Below, one piece after another: positions 41,357-50,367 of a DNA stretch of 64,000 nt. Within the stretch, counting starts at the first letter, position 1. Each line of letters starts with the position of its first letter. A program made the position numbers and the translations under genes. This DNA is from Solimonas variicoloris DSM 15731. Its GTDB lineage: Bacteria; Pseudomonadota; Gammaproteobacteria; Nevskiales; Nevskiaceae. The DNA lies in assembly GCF_000382285.1 (NCBI RefSeq), contig NZ_KB907930.1, forward strand, positions 1 through 64,000, given 5' to 3'. The notes beneath the pieces are model-generated. The model was given only the letters and a program-made list of their open reading frames with translations, ran no database searches and was not told the origin of the DNA.

Positions 41357-42787
41357 TCAGGCCGGCGAGCGCACGACCAGCAGGCGCGGCTCGGTCAGGT
41401 GCTCGATCGCGTAGGCCACGCCTTCGCGACCGAGCCCGGACTGCTTCACGCCGCCGTAGGGCATATGGTCGACGCGGAAGCTCGGCACGTCGCCGATCAC
41501 GACGCCGCCGACTTCGAGGCGGTTCCAGGCCTTCTCGATGCGGCCCAGGTCGCGTGTGAACACGCCGGCCTGCAGGCCGTAGTCGCTGGCGTTGACGGCA
41601 TCGAGCGCGGCATCGAAATCGTCGAACGCGGCGAGCATCGCGACCGGGCCGAACGCCTCCTTGGTCGACAGCTCGCAATCGGCCGGCACGTTTTCGAGCA
41701 GCGCCGGCGACAGCATCGCCCCGCGCCGCTCGCCGCCGCACAGCAGCCGCGCGCCGCGCTGCTGCGCCGCGCCGATCCAGCGCTCGAGCCGCTGCGCCTC
41801 GGACTCGGCGATCATCGGCCCGATGAACGTGTCCTCCTGCTTCGGATCGCCGCACTTGAGCGCGCGTACCGCGGCCGTCAGCTTCTCGCGCAGCGCCGCG
41901 TACAGCGAAGCGTGCGCGTAGATGCGCTGTACGCTGATGCACGACTGTCCGGACTGGTAGTAGGCGCCGAACACGAGGCGCGACACGACGAAATCGAGAT
42001 CGCTGCCCTCGTCGACGATGCAGCCGGCGTTGCCGCCGAGTTCGAGGATCACCGGCTTGCGTCCGGCGCGCGCCTTCATGTCCCAGCCGACCGCCGGCGA
42101 GCCGGTGAACGACAGCAGCTTGAGGCGCTCGTCGCGGACCAGCGCGTCGGCGTCCGCCGCCCGGCACGGCAGGATCGAGAACGCCCCGGCCGGCAGCGCG
42201 GTTTCGGCGAGCACCTCGCCGATCAGCAGCGCGCCGACCGGCGTCGCGCTCGCCGGCTTGAGCACGAACGGGCACCCGGCAGCGATCGCCGGCGCGATCT
42301 TGTGCGCGGCGAGGTTCAGCGGAAAGTTGAACGGGCTGATGAACGAAACCGGCCCGACCGGCACCCGCTTGAGCAGCGACCAGTAGCCTTTCGCGCGCGG
42401 CCCGATGTCGAGCGGCCGATAGTCGCCATGCTGGCGCACCGCTTCGCCGGCGGCGTAGCGGAAGGTGTCGATCAGGCGCGTGACTTCGCCGCGCGCATCG
42501 CGGATCGGCTTGCCGGCTTCGACGCACAGCGCCTGCGCGAATTCCTCGGCGCGCGCCTCGAAGCGCCGCGCGCAGTGTTCGAGCACCGCCTGGCGTTCGT
42601 AGGCCGGCCATTCGGCCATCGGCCGCGCCGCGGCGGCCGCGGCGGCGATCGCCTCGTCGAGCAGCGCCGCGTCGGCGAGCGCGACGCGGGTCGCCAGCGC
42701 GCCGGAGTACTTGTCGCTGACGTCCAGCGTGCGCCCGCTTTCACGCGGGCGATTGGCGAGATAGAGCGGATAGTGGGACTTGAGCAC
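41357..42787 (-). CDS. NAD(P)-dependent aldehyde dehydrogenase
   Basis: This 476-residue aldehyde dehydrogenase oxidises an aldehyde to the acid. The catalytic Cys is in YYQSGQSCISVQR near residue 287. The Glu general base is in ILELGGNAGCIV near 253. The oxyanion Asn is in FISPFNFPLN near 150, and GVKQSGLGREG lies near the end. The chosen GTG start at 42787 gives MLKSHYPLYLANRP and the usual family length, with GGAG upstream; the open frame reaches 42979 but the extra part is Arg/Ala-rich and unlike the family. It resembles the lactaldehyde/glyceraldehyde-type clade, but the substrate is undetermined. It is convergent with the SMC-like gene. Confidence 0.87.
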   Translation of the reverse strand: MLKSHYPLYLANRPRESGRTLDVSDKYSGALATRVALADAALLDEAIAAAAAAARPMAEWPAYERQAVLEHCARRFEARAEEFAQALCVEAGKPIRDARGEVTRLIDTFRYAAGEAVRQHGDYRPLDIGPRAKGYWSLLKRVPVGPVSFISPFNFPLNLAAHKIAPAIAAGCPFVLKPASATPVGALLIGEVLAETALPAGAFSILPCRAADADALVRDERLKLLSFTGSPAVGWDMKARAGRKPVILELGGNAGCIVDEGSDLDFVVSRLVFGAYYQSGQSCISVQRIYAHASLYAALREKLTAAVRALKCGDPKQEDTFIGPMIAESEAQRLERWIGAAQQRGARLLCGGERRGAMLSPALLENVPADCELSTKEAFGPVAMLAAFDDFDAALDAVNASDYGLQAGVFTRDLGRIEKAWNRLEVGGVVIGDVPSFRVDHMPYGGVKQSGLGREGVAYAIEHLTEPRLLVVRSPA

Positions 42788-43363
42788 GCGCGTTCTCCGG
42801 CCGACGTCGGGGACCGCGACCTTAGCGCAGCGGCCCGCGCAGCGCGCGGCCGCGTTGCGGCACCTCAAGACTGGACCTGACCGCGCACGGCGGGTCCGTG
42901 GACCAGCCGAGCCCGCCGCAGGCCCGACGCTGCCGCGCAATGCCGCGCGCCGTACGGGTTCGGCAGGTGCAGCACCCATGCAGTTCGGCGGGAGAATCGG
43001 CGAGCGCGCTCGAACGGCGAGCGCCGCCGCGATCGTCGAGCCGGCCTTCGCGGCGCGCGACGGGCGGCATCGTCTTGCCGTCCGGCCCGTACTCGCCGCC
43101 GCGCTCGACCGACTCTTCGCCGCGCAAGCAAGGTTTAGCTGGGTTGAACCTCGTCTGGCCGTCTGCGCCGAGCAGACGCGGTGAAAATCATCTGGTGCCG
43201 GTGCCAGGAGTGCCGCGTGGCCGCTGCGGCCATCCTTCGTTCACTCCCGAAGTGCTGCGTCCTGCCTCCGGAGCCGCGTCGACGGCCGCGAACGCCGGCG
43301 TCTCCGGGCTCGGTAGCGCATTGATTATTCGCAGGAATATCCGGAGAAACCCGGACGGAGAAT
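42788..43363. other. Long intergenic region, no protein gene seen
   Basis: These 576 bases lie upstream of the aldehyde dehydrogenase start and downstream (on the minus strand) of the sRNA terminator. Open frames here are Arg-rich by-products of high GC and lack ribosome-binding sites. The stretch 43310-43363 turns A+T-rich toward the terminator. I see nothing else assignable. Confidence 0.5.
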
Positions 43364-43470
43364 AAAAAAAAGCCACCTGATCCAGGTGGCTTTAAAGAGA
43401 CCCCTTGTGGGATCTGGAGGAGACCGTTGGCAGCGGGAGGCTTCGTTTCGAAGTGCCGTCCGGCTGGCGT
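43364..43470 (-). ncRNA. Candidate small RNA with an exposed CUCCUCC motif
   Basis: On the minus strand a promoter-like pair (43477-43505) precedes about 107 bases that end in a strong intrinsic terminator (43369-43393). No coding frame fits. The predicted RNA has three local hairpins: CUUCG-AAA-CGAAG, then AGAUCCC-ACAA-GGGGUCU, then the terminator. Between the first two lies CUCCUCC (complement of 43416-43422), which could pair with Shine-Dalgarno sequences. Single-stranded CCUCC motifs flanked by hairpins are typical of anti-Shine-Dalgarno regulatory RNAs in Proteobacteria. I cannot name a family; expression is unproven. Confidence 0.5.
43369..43393 (-). terminator. Strong intrinsic terminator of the candidate small RNA
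   Basis: An 11-bp stem (43369-43379 with 43383-43393) with a three-base loop reads AGCCACCTGGATCAGGTGGCT on the minus strand, followed by a run of about seven T's. In the plus direction the tail is only TTTAAAG, so the efficient direction is minus. No protein gene ends nearby on the minus strand. Confidence 0.8.
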
Positions 43471-43476
43471 GGGAGT

Positions 43477-43505
43477 ATTAAAGCGCGCTTGCTGCGTCGC
43501 AACAA
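43477..43505 (-). promoter_or_regulatory. Candidate sigma-70 promoter for the small RNA
   Basis: On the minus strand TTGTTG (43505-43500) and TTTAAT (43482-43477) are separated by 17 bases. The -10 box matches TATAAT at five of six positions; the -35 matches at three of six. A start near 43470 would give an RNA of about 107 nt up to the terminator. The upstream flank is A+T-rich for this genome. Confidence 0.4.
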
Positions 43506-43660
43506 TTGATTTTTTCTTGCCTCGATGCTTAGAAAAACTAAACAAAGCGCTCGCGAGTACCCGTCATCCGTTCGGACTGCGCCGCCCTCCGCCCCGCCCG
43601 CTAAGGTCCTCGCAAGCCACGTCCGGAACGGAACCCGGCGCCAGAACATGAGGAGACTGC

Positions 43661-44170
43661 ATGACCGCCACTGACACCGCCGACCTCCTGCGCCGCATCC
43701 AGCGCCTTGAGGCGATCCGCGAGATCGAACAGCTGAAGTATCGCTACTGGCGCGCCTGCGACCGCAAGGATCCGGATGCCTTCCGTGAATGCTTCGTGCG
43801 CGAGGGCGCCGACATCGACTACGGCGTCATCGGCAAGTTCAGCGACCGCGAGCCGCTGGTGCAGGTCTTCGCCCAGATCGCGACCGCCCGGACCGCGCAG
43901 GGGACGTGGCTGGTGCACGACATCCACCACGGCAAGCATCCGACGGTCGAGCTGCTCGACGAGCGCAGTGCCACCGGCGAGTGGACGCTGTGGTTCATGC
44001 AGGTGAACAACCAGGACAAGACCGTCACCCAGCTGTCGATGGAGTACCGCGACACCTACGTGATCGAGGACGGGCGCTGGAAGATCGCCAAATCGCACGT
44101 CACGCCGATGTCGACGCTCAGCTTCCCGCTGCCGGAGGGCGCCTTCACCGTCTCGATTCCGGTGCGCTGA
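43661..44170 (+). CDS. SnoaL-like/NTF2-fold protein
   Basis: This 169-residue protein of the SnoaL_4-like NTF2 fold begins with a helix (LLRRIQRLEAIREIEQLKYRYWRACDRKDPDAF), then DGR-type turns and a central sheet with VHDIHHGKHPTVELLD and the closing YVIEDGRWKIAKSHV. Members include dehydratases, isomerases and hydroxylases acting on steroids and polyketides. The two His in HDIHHGKHP could be catalytic, but I cannot say which reaction occurs. The start is the ATG at 43661, after GAGGAG-like GAGGAGACTGC at 43648-43658. It is convergent with the large transglutaminase gene (33-base gap). Confidence 0.72.
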   Translation: MTATDTADLLRRIQRLEAIREIEQLKYRYWRACDRKDPDAFRECFVREGADIDYGVIGKFSDREPLVQVFAQIATARTAQGTWLVHDIHHGKHPTVELLDERSATGEWTLWFMQVNNQDKTVTQLSMEYRDTYVIEDGRWKIAKSHVTPMSTLSFPLPEGAFTVSIPVR

Positions 44171-44203
44171 ACGCGGTGCCCGACGCCGCGCCCGCGCGCG
44201 GCC

Positions 44204-47200
44204 TTACGGCCGGCGCAGGTCGAGCGTGCACGGAAAGTCCGGATTGGGACTTTCGACGCCGAGCGCATAGCGGCCCGGCGTATGGCCGATCGCCTCGAAA
44301 CGCGCGATGCGGCGCGCCTCGGCCTCGAACGCGTTGACCGGGAAGGTGTCGTAGTTGCGACCGGCCGGGTGCGCGACATGGTAGGTGCAGCCGGCCAGCG
44401 CGCGACCGCTCCAGCGGTCGTACAGATCGAACACCAGCGGCGTGTGCACGCCGATCGTCGGATGCAGACAGGCATACGGCCGCCAGGCGCGGTAGCGCAG
44501 CCCGGCGACGGTCTCGCCGCGCACGCCGGTCTCGCGCATCGGCAGCGGACGACCGTTGCAGGCGACAACGTAGCGGCCCGGAACAAGATTCTTCGCGCGG
44601 ATCTGCAGGCGCTCGACCGAGGAATCGACGAAGCGCGTCGTGCCGCCGCCGCCCGGCTCCTCGCCGAGCACCGGCCAGGGCTCGAGCGCGTGGCGCAGCT
44701 CGACCTCGACGTCCTCGTAGCGAAACACACCGTGGCGCGGAAAGCGGAACTCGAAGTGCGGCGCGAACCAGTCGTGCTCGAACGCGAAGCCGGCGCCACG
44801 GAGATCGGCAACGACCTCGCCGAGATCGCGCCAGTTGTCGTACGGCAGCATCCAGCGGTCGTGCAGCGCCGTGCCCCAGCGGATCAGCGGCTTGGTGTAC
44901 GGCTCGCGCCAGAACCAGGCGATCAGCGCGCGCACCAATAGCTGCTGCACGAGACTCATGCGCGCGTGCGGCGGCATCTCGAAGCCGCGCAGCTCGACCA
45001 GACCGAGGCGGCCGGTCGGGCTGTCCGGCGAGTACAGCTTGTCGATGCAGAGCTCGGCGCGGTGCGTGTTGCCGGTCAGATCGACCAGCAGGTTGCGCAG
45101 CGTGCGGTCGACGATCCAGTGCGGCACCTGCCAGCCCTTGGCCGGCAGCTGCGCCAGCGCGATCTCCAGTTCGTAGAGCTGCGTATCGCGCGCCTCGTCG
45201 ACGCGCGGGTGCTGCGAAGTCGGGCCGATGAACAGGCCGGAGAACAGGTACGACAGCGACGGATGGTTCTGCCAGTAGCGGATCATGCTGCCGAGCACGT
45301 CCGGCCGGCGCAGGAACGGCGAGTCTTCGGTGCGCGCGCCGCCGACGACGACGTGATTGCCGCCGCCGGTGCCGACGGCACGGCCGTCGATCAGGAACTT
45401 CTCGGTCGACAACCGCGCCTGGAACGCGGCTTCGTATAGCGTCACGGTGTTGTCGCGCAATTCCGGCCACGAGCGGGCCGGCTGCACGTTGACCTCGATG
45501 ACGCCGGGATCGGGCGTGATCTTGAGGATCTCCAGACGCGGATCGTGCGGCGGCGCGTAACCTTCGATGCGCACCGGCAGCCGCGTCTCGGCGGCGACGT
45601 CCTCGATCGCCGCGACCAGATCAAGAAAATCCTCGGTGCGCGCAACCGGCGGCAGGAAGACGTTGATCCAGCCTTCGCGCGGCTCGACCGCGAGCGCGGT
45701 GCGCACGTTGCTGCCGTTGAGAAACAGGCCGCTCGCCCGCTGCGGCGGCTGTTCCGGCCGCCAGCGCTGGCCGCCGGCCAGCGCGCGCGGCTCCTCGCGA
45801 CCCTGCAGCTGCAGGAAGGGCTGGCGGCGCGGATCGGTCTCCGGCAGCGTCTCCGGCACCGAGTACGGATCGGCCGGATACGTCACCGGCACACCGCCGC
45901 TCGACGTGGCCGGCAGCGATTCGAGCGGCAGGCGCAGGCCGATCGGCGAATCGCCCGGAAGCAGGAACAGCTTGCCGGTGCGCAACAGCCAGCGCTCGCT
46001 CATCCAGCGCGCGGCCGCCTGCCAGCGCTGGATCGGCAGCGCATAGCCGCGCGGCGCGCCGAGGCCACGCTCGAACACCTGCGTCAGGCGCGCCCGCTCC
46101 TCAGGGTCCTTCAGGCGGTTGTCGGTCGGATCGAGATTGATCGGCAGCTTGCGCTCCCGGACCAGGTAATGCAGCGCGTCCTCATAGGCCTCGACCACAT
46201 TGCGCGGATCGACTTCGAGACGCTCGGCGAGGCTCAGCGTGAACTGATTGGCCTGCAGCAGCGTCGGCGCACGCGCTGCGTCGGGTTTGACGACCGGCGC
46301 GCGCCACAGCGGCTGTCCGTCGCGTCGCCAGTACAGCGTGTAGACCCAGCGCGGCAGCGATTCGCCCGGATACCACTTGCCCTGGCCATAGGTCAGCAGG
46401 CCCTGCGGCGCGTAGTGATCGCGCAGGCGCAGCGCCAGATCGAGCGCGCGGTTCGACTTGGTCGGACCGACCGCCGAGGTGTTCCACTCCTCGCCCTGCG
46501 GGTCGTCGGCGGCGACGAAGGTCGGCTCGCCGCCCATCGTCAGGCGCACGTCGTCGACACGCAGCTGATGGTCGACGCGATCGCCGAGCGCATCGATCGC
46601 CTGCCACTGCGCGTCGCTGTACGGCTTGGTGACGCGCGGCGTCTCGAAGATGCGGGTCACGCCCATCTCGTGGCCGAACTCGACCTCGCACTCGTCGACG
46701 AGGCCGGTGATCGGGGCGGCCGACGACGGCTCCGGCGTCGCCGACAGCGGAATGTGCCCTTCGCCGGCGAACAGGCCGGAGGTCGGATCGAGGCCCAGCC
46801 AGCCGGCGCCCGGAATGTAGACCTCGGCCCAGGCGTGCAGATCGGTGAAGTCTTCCGCGGCGCCGGCCGGGCCTTCGAGCGGCTTGACGTCGGGCTTGAG
46901 CTGGATGAGGTAGCCGGACACGAAACGCGCCGCCAGGCCGAGCTGACGCAGGATCTGCACCAGCAGCCACGACGAGTCGCGGCACGAGCCGGACTGCTTC
47001 TCCAGCGTTTCCTCCGGCGTCTGCACGCCGGGTTCCATGCGGATCAGATAGCCGATGTGCAGCTGCAGATTGCGGTTGAGCTCGACGATGAAATCGACGA
47101 TCGACTTCGCCTCGCGCGGCACCGCAGCCATGTACTGCGCCAGCAGCGGTCCGGCCGGGTCCGGCGTCAGATAGGGCTTGAGCTCCGCCTTGAGCCCGGG

Positions 47201-47521
47201 CTCGTACTCGAACGGGTACGTCTCGGCGTATTTCTCGACGAAGAAATCGAACGGATTGATGACGGCGAGATTGGCGACCAGATCGACCGTCACCTCGAAC
47301 TCGGTCACTTGCTCCGGAAAGACGACGCGCGCCTGCCAATTACCGAACGGATCCTGCTGCCAGTTCAGGAAGTGCGGATCGGGCTGCACCTTCAGCGAGT
47401 AGCTCAGCACCTCGGTGCGCGTGTGCGGCGCCGGGCGCAGACGGATCAGCTGCGGCGACAGCGACACCCGCCGGTCGTAGCGGTAGATCGTCTTGTGGTG
47501 CAGCGCGGCGTGGATCGACAT
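44204..47521 (-). CDS. Large transglutaminase-like protein with DUF2126 domain
   Basis: This 1105-residue protein fuses two parts. The N-terminus (1-290) is a bacterial transglutaminase-like domain with its beta-rich lead (MSIHAALHHKTIYRYDRRV) and the Cys-His-Asp triad: Cys180 in GSCRDSSW, His229 in DLHAWAEV and Asp245 in LGLDPTSG. The rest (about 320-1105) is DUF2126, including GEPTFVAADDPQGEEWN, GKWYPGESLPRWVYTLYWR, TGGGNHVVVGGA and GGRNYDTFPVNAFEAEARRIARF-type blocks. Such proteins are usually encoded beside alpha-E and circularly-permuted ATP-grasp partners in peptide-ligation-like loci; none is here, so it stands alone. The start is the ATG at 47521; no ribosome-binding site is obvious. 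Confidence 0.85.
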   Translation of the reverse strand: MSIHAALHHKTIYRYDRRVSLSPQLIRLRPAPHTRTEVLSYSLKVQPDPHFLNWQQDPFGNWQARVVFPEQVTEFEVTVDLVANLAVINPFDFFVEKYAETYPFEYEPGLKAELKPYLTPDPAGPLLAQYMAAVPREAKSIVDFIVELNRNLQLHIGYLIRMEPGVQTPEETLEKQSGSCRDSSWLLVQILRQLGLAARFVSGYLIQLKPDVKPLEGPAGAAEDFTDLHAWAEVYIPGAGWLGLDPTSGLFAGEGHIPLSATPEPSSAAPITGLVDECEVEFGHEMGVTRIFETPRVTKPYSDAQWQAIDALGDRVDHQLRVDDVRLTMGGEPTFVAADDPQGEEWNTSAVGPTKSNRALDLALRLRDHYAPQGLLTYGQGKWYPGESLPRWVYTLYWRRDGQPLWRAPVVKPDAARAPTLLQANQFTLSLAERLEVDPRNVVEAYEDALHYLVRERKLPINLDPTDNRLKDPEERARLTQVFERGLGAPRGYALPIQRWQAAARWMSERWLLRTGKLFLLPGDSPIGLRLPLESLPATSSGGVPVTYPADPYSVPETLPETDPRRQPFLQLQGREEPRALAGGQRWRPEQPPQRASGLFLNGSNVRTALAVEPREGWINVFLPPVARTEDFLDLVAAIEDVAAETRLPVRIEGYAPPHDPRLEILKITPDPGVIEVNVQPARSWPELRDNTVTLYEAAFQARLSTEKFLIDGRAVGTGGGNHVVVGGARTEDSPFLRRPDVLGSMIRYWQNHPSLSYLFSGLFIGPTSQHPRVDEARDTQLYELEIALAQLPAKGWQVPHWIVDRTLRNLLVDLTGNTHRAELCIDKLYSPDSPTGRLGLVELRGFEMPPHARMSLVQQLLVRALIAWFWREPYTKPLIRWGTALHDRWMLPYDNWRDLGEVVADLRGAGFAFEHDWFAPHFEFRFPRHGVFRYEDVEVELRHALEPWPVLGEEPGGGGTTRFVDSSVERLQIRAKNLVPGRYVVACNGRPLPMRETGVRGETVAGLRYRAWRPYACLHPTIGVHTPLVFDLYDRWSGRALAGCTYHVAHPAGRNYDTFPVNAFEAEARRIARFEAIGHTPGRYALGVESPNPDFPCTLDLRRP

Positions 47522-47605
47522 GGCTCTCTTCGGTTTTCGCGAATCTGCTGGCAAAAGCGATGCCATGGTCCGGCACCGCACGCCTCCTATACTGTCGTCT
47601 CACCG

Positions 47606-48484
47606 ATGATCATGACCGCCGTGCCTGCCAGCCGCTCCGAGTTCGTCCGCATCCGCGGCCTGCGCTACCACGTCCGCCGCTGGGGCGACCCACGCCAGCC
47701 GCTGCTGATCCTCGGCCATGGCTTTCTCGATGCATCGGCCACGTTCGCGCCGCTGGTGCCGCCGCTGCTCGACGTCTGCCAGGTCCTGATGCCCGACTGG
47801 CGCGGCCTCGGCTACACGCAGTGGCCGGTCGACGGCTACTGGTTCGCCGATTACGTCGCCGACCTCGACGCACTGGTCGAGCACTATGCCGGCGAATCGG
47901 CGCCGCTCTGGCTGGCCGGACACAGCATGGGCGCACAGGTCGCCAGCCTTTACGCCGGCCTGCGCCCGGAGCGCGTCTCGCGGCTGATCCTGCTCGACGG
48001 ACTGTTCACGCCGGACATGCCGCCGACGCTGGCCGCCGACCGCTATCGCCGCTGGCTGCGGCAACTGCGTCTGCCGATGCGCGCCAAGACCTACGCCTCC
48101 TTCGAGGCGCTCGCCGAGCGCATCCGCCTCCAGCATCCGCAGCTCAGCGTGGCGCAGGCCCTGTTCGTCGCCCGCGGCTGGGCCGCCGACGACGGTCGCG
48201 GCCGCGTGCGCCTGCTCGCCGACCCGCGGCATCGCCTCAACATGCCGACGCTGTACCGCGCCGCCGAATCGATGGCGATCTGGCGCCAGATCCGCGCCCC
48301 GACGCTGTTCATCGACGGCAGCGCCTCGAACCTGCACGCCCTGATCAGCGCCGAAGAACGCGCCGCGCGCCGCGCCTGCTTCGCGCAACGCGAAGAATCG
48401 ATCGTCGAAGGCGCCGGCCACATGCTGCACTTCGACGCACCGCAGCGCACCGGCGAGCGGATGGCGGACTTCCTGCGCCGCTGA
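47606..48484 (+). CDS. Alpha/beta hydrolase
   Basis: This 292-residue soluble alpha/beta hydrolase has HGFLDAS for the oxyanion loop and DWRGLGYTQWPVDGYW after the second strand. The nucleophile elbow is AGHSMGAQVA (Ser near residue 112), followed by a helical lid. FIDGSASNLHALI is the late Asp region and EGAGHMLHFDAPQ the catalytic His. Members of this type hydrolyse esters or epoxides; the substrate is unknown. Two ATGs at 47606 and 47612 are possible starts. The gene is divergent from the transglutaminase gene and convergent with cysH. It resembles the second alpha/beta hydrolase at 49318 only in fold. Confidence 0.8.
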   Translation: MIMTAVPASRSEFVRIRGLRYHVRRWGDPRQPLLILGHGFLDASATFAPLVPPLLDVCQVLMPDWRGLGYTQWPVDGYWFADYVADLDALVEHYAGESAPLWLAGHSMGAQVASLYAGLRPERVSRLILLDGLFTPDMPPTLAADRYRRWLRQLRLPMRAKTYASFEALAERIRLQHPQLSVAQALFVARGWAADDGRGRVRLLADPRHRLNMPTLYRAAESMAIWRQIRAPTLFIDGSASNLHALISAEERAARRACFAQREESIVEGAGHMLHFDAPQRTGERMADFLRR

Positions 48485-48550
48485 GCGCCGCCGCGGGCGT
48501 CGCCGGCGCGCCGAGCCGGCTGCTGGCCACGCCGCCGGCGTCAACCGGCC

Positions 48551-49171
48551 CTAATGGGCGACGTGCAGCCCGCACTCCTGCGCCGGGTCGGGCTTGGTCG
48601 GGTCAACGTAGTCCCAGTTGTTCGGCAGGCCGTGCTGCTGCAGGTAATGATGCAGATCGCGCGAGGTCCAGTGCAGCAGCGGCGCCACCTTGAGAATGCC
48701 GTCGGCATTGCGCTCGACCTGCGCCATGGTCGCGCGCTGCGCGGTATCCGAGGCGCGCACGCCGTTGAACCAGACCTTCGGCCGCAACTCGGCGAGCGCC
48801 CGCTCGAATGGTTCCAGCTTGACCTCGCGCACGAAGTCGTCGAAGCGCGGGTCGTCGGCGCCCGGCGGCGGACCGTCGAGCGCCTCGCGCCGCGCCCGCG
48901 TCCGGCGCGGCGTGTAGACACGCAGGTTCAGGTCCAGCTGCGCGCGCAGCGCCTCGGCGTGCCGATAGGTTTCGGCGGTGTTGTAGCCGCTGTCCATCCA
49001 GACGACCGGGATCGTCGGCGCGACCCGCGTCACCAGATGCAGCATGACGGCGGCGAACGGCCGGAAGTTGCTGGTGACGATCGCCGGCTCGCCGCTGCGC
49101 AGACTCTCCTCGATCAGCGCCAGCGCCTCGGAGGGACCTTGCGGATTCAAGGCGAACAGGTCGGACGACAT
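48551..49171 (-). CDS. cysH: Phosphoadenylyl-sulfate reductase (PAPS type)
   Basis: This 206-residue thioredoxin-dependent reductase makes sulfite from 3'-phosphoadenylyl sulfate in sulfate assimilation. Matches to the family are the PP-loop-like start (TSNFRPFAAVMLHLVTRVAP), VVWMDSGYNTAETYRHAE near residue 60, WFNGVRASDTAQRATM near 135, and the C-terminal ECGLH with catalytic Cys200. The Cys-Cys iron-sulfur motifs that mark APS reductases are absent. The region where they would lie reads PRRTRARREALDG, so PAPS is the likely substrate. It is convergent with the alpha/beta hydrolase at 47606. The rest of the cysteine pathway is not in the window. Confidence 0.88.
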   Translation of the reverse strand: MSSDLFALNPQGPSEALALIEESLRSGEPAIVTSNFRPFAAVMLHLVTRVAPTIPVVWMDSGYNTAETYRHAEALRAQLDLNLRVYTPRRTRARREALDGPPPGADDPRFDDFVREVKLEPFERALAELRPKVWFNGVRASDTAQRATMAQVERNADGILKVAPLLHWTSRDLHHYLQQHGLPNNWDYVDPTKPDPAQECGLHVAH

Positions 49172-49317
49172 CGTCAGTCTCCAGAAAAGCGATCTCCACA
49201 ATATGGGGATGCGCCGGGCTTTTCCCGATACCCGCCAGTTTCGTTCCAAGCATAGCGCCGGGCGGCATAAGGCGGCGGCGATTTGCTAGGCTGCGCGCCC
49301 CCTGCCGATCGTCCGCC

Positions 49318-50205
49318 ATGAGCCCTCCCGTTCCCGAGCATTTCCACGAACTGACTGCCTGGCAATCGTCGGCCGGCACCGGGCCGGTCCTGCGTGGCCG
49401 GCGCCACGACGGCCCGCCGACGACCCTGCACTTCGTGCACGGCAACGGCTTCTGCGGCGGCGTCTACTGGCCGATGCTGCGCCCGCTCGCCGCCCGCTAC
49501 GGGCTGTTCTGCCATGACTTCGAAGGCCACGGCGACAGCGACGCGCCGCAGCGCTTCGCCGGCCCGGCAGCGCTGGCCGCGCGCATCCCGCAGGTGATCG
49601 CCGAACAGCAGCTCTCCGCCGGAGCGCTGATCGGCATCGGCCACAGCTACGGCGCGGCGCTGACGGTGCGGGCCGCGATCGCACAACCGAACCTGTTCCG
49701 CGCGCTGGTGCTGCTCGACCCGATCCTGATGCCCGGCCCGATCTATGCGCTCACGCGCCTGCTCGCGCTGACGCGGCGCAATCCGCTGTCGCACGGCGCG
49801 CGCCGCCGGCGTGACCGCTGGCCATCGCGCCAGGCCGCCTGGGACCGCCTGCATGACCGCGGCATCTATCACGACTGGCTCGACGCCGCGTTCGACTGCT
49901 TCATCGACTACGCGACGCACGACGACGGCGGCGAACGCGTGCTGTCGTGCCCGAAATGGCTGGAGGCCGAGATCTTCGACCATCCGGTATTTCCGTGGGC
50001 GGGCCTGCGCGAGCTGCGCTGCCCGGTGCTGTTCCTGCACGGCGAGCAGACCTATCCCTTCGTCGCCAATGCCGCCCGCCTCGCCCGCCGCCGCCTGCCG
50101 TCGATCGAGGTGCGCACGCAGCCCGGCGGACACTGCTTCATGCAGGAGGATCCGCGCAGCACCGCCGACACGGTCCTGCGCTTCCTTCGCCTGCACGGGC
50201 TGTAG
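49318..50205 (+). CDS. Alpha/beta hydrolase
   Basis: This 295-residue alpha/beta hydrolase has HGNGFCGGVYW as oxyanion loop, HDFEGHGDSD after strand two and the nucleophile elbow GIGHSYGAAL (Ser near residue 109). A cap follows, then LFLHGEQTYPF and the catalytic His in QPGGHCFMQEDP. The sequence could be a lipase/esterase or an epoxide-hydrolase-like enzyme; substrate unknown. The start ATG at 49318 is divergent from cysH (146 bases apart). It is followed after 162 bases by the DUF1302 gene, a spacing consistent with separate transcription. Confidence 0.8.
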   Translation: MSPPVPEHFHELTAWQSSAGTGPVLRGRRHDGPPTTLHFVHGNGFCGGVYWPMLRPLAARYGLFCHDFEGHGDSDAPQRFAGPAALAARIPQVIAEQQLSAGALIGIGHSYGAALTVRAAIAQPNLFRALVLLDPILMPGPIYALTRLLALTRRNPLSHGARRRRDRWPSRQAAWDRLHDRGIYHDWLDAAFDCFIDYATHDDGGERVLSCPKWLEAEIFDHPVFPWAGLRELRCPVLFLHGEQTYPFVANAARLARRRLPSIEVRTQPGGHCFMQEDPRSTADTVLRFLRLHGL

Positions 50206-50367
50206 CGACGCCGCAGACGGCATCGCGAGCTGCCGCGGTGCCACGCGCAGGCACGCGTACGGCCATTTTTTTTGCTCCGCGTCCATGCTACGTTCGCGGC
50301 CATTACCGTGGTGCAGTCCCTCGCCCGCGGCACGCAGAATCCTGGGACAAATTGGGGAGAAAACTTG

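Noticed and set aside
42822-43131. Overlapping minus-strand frames upstream of the aldehyde dehydrogenase
   Set aside because: They are short, Arg-rich, have no ribosome-binding site, and share no family features.
43392-43649. 85-codon minus-strand frame ending just before the sRNA terminator
   Set aside because: It has no ribosome-binding site, its N-terminus overlaps the ribosome-binding region of the SnoaL gene on the other strand, and the sequence looks like noise. A non-coding RNA explains the terminator better.
45545-47605. Very long plus-strand open frame opposite the transglutaminase gene
   Set aside because: It is Arg/Gln-rich with no motif, lies antisense to a well-supported gene, and is open only because of high GC. 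Only its end, from 47606, is a real gene.
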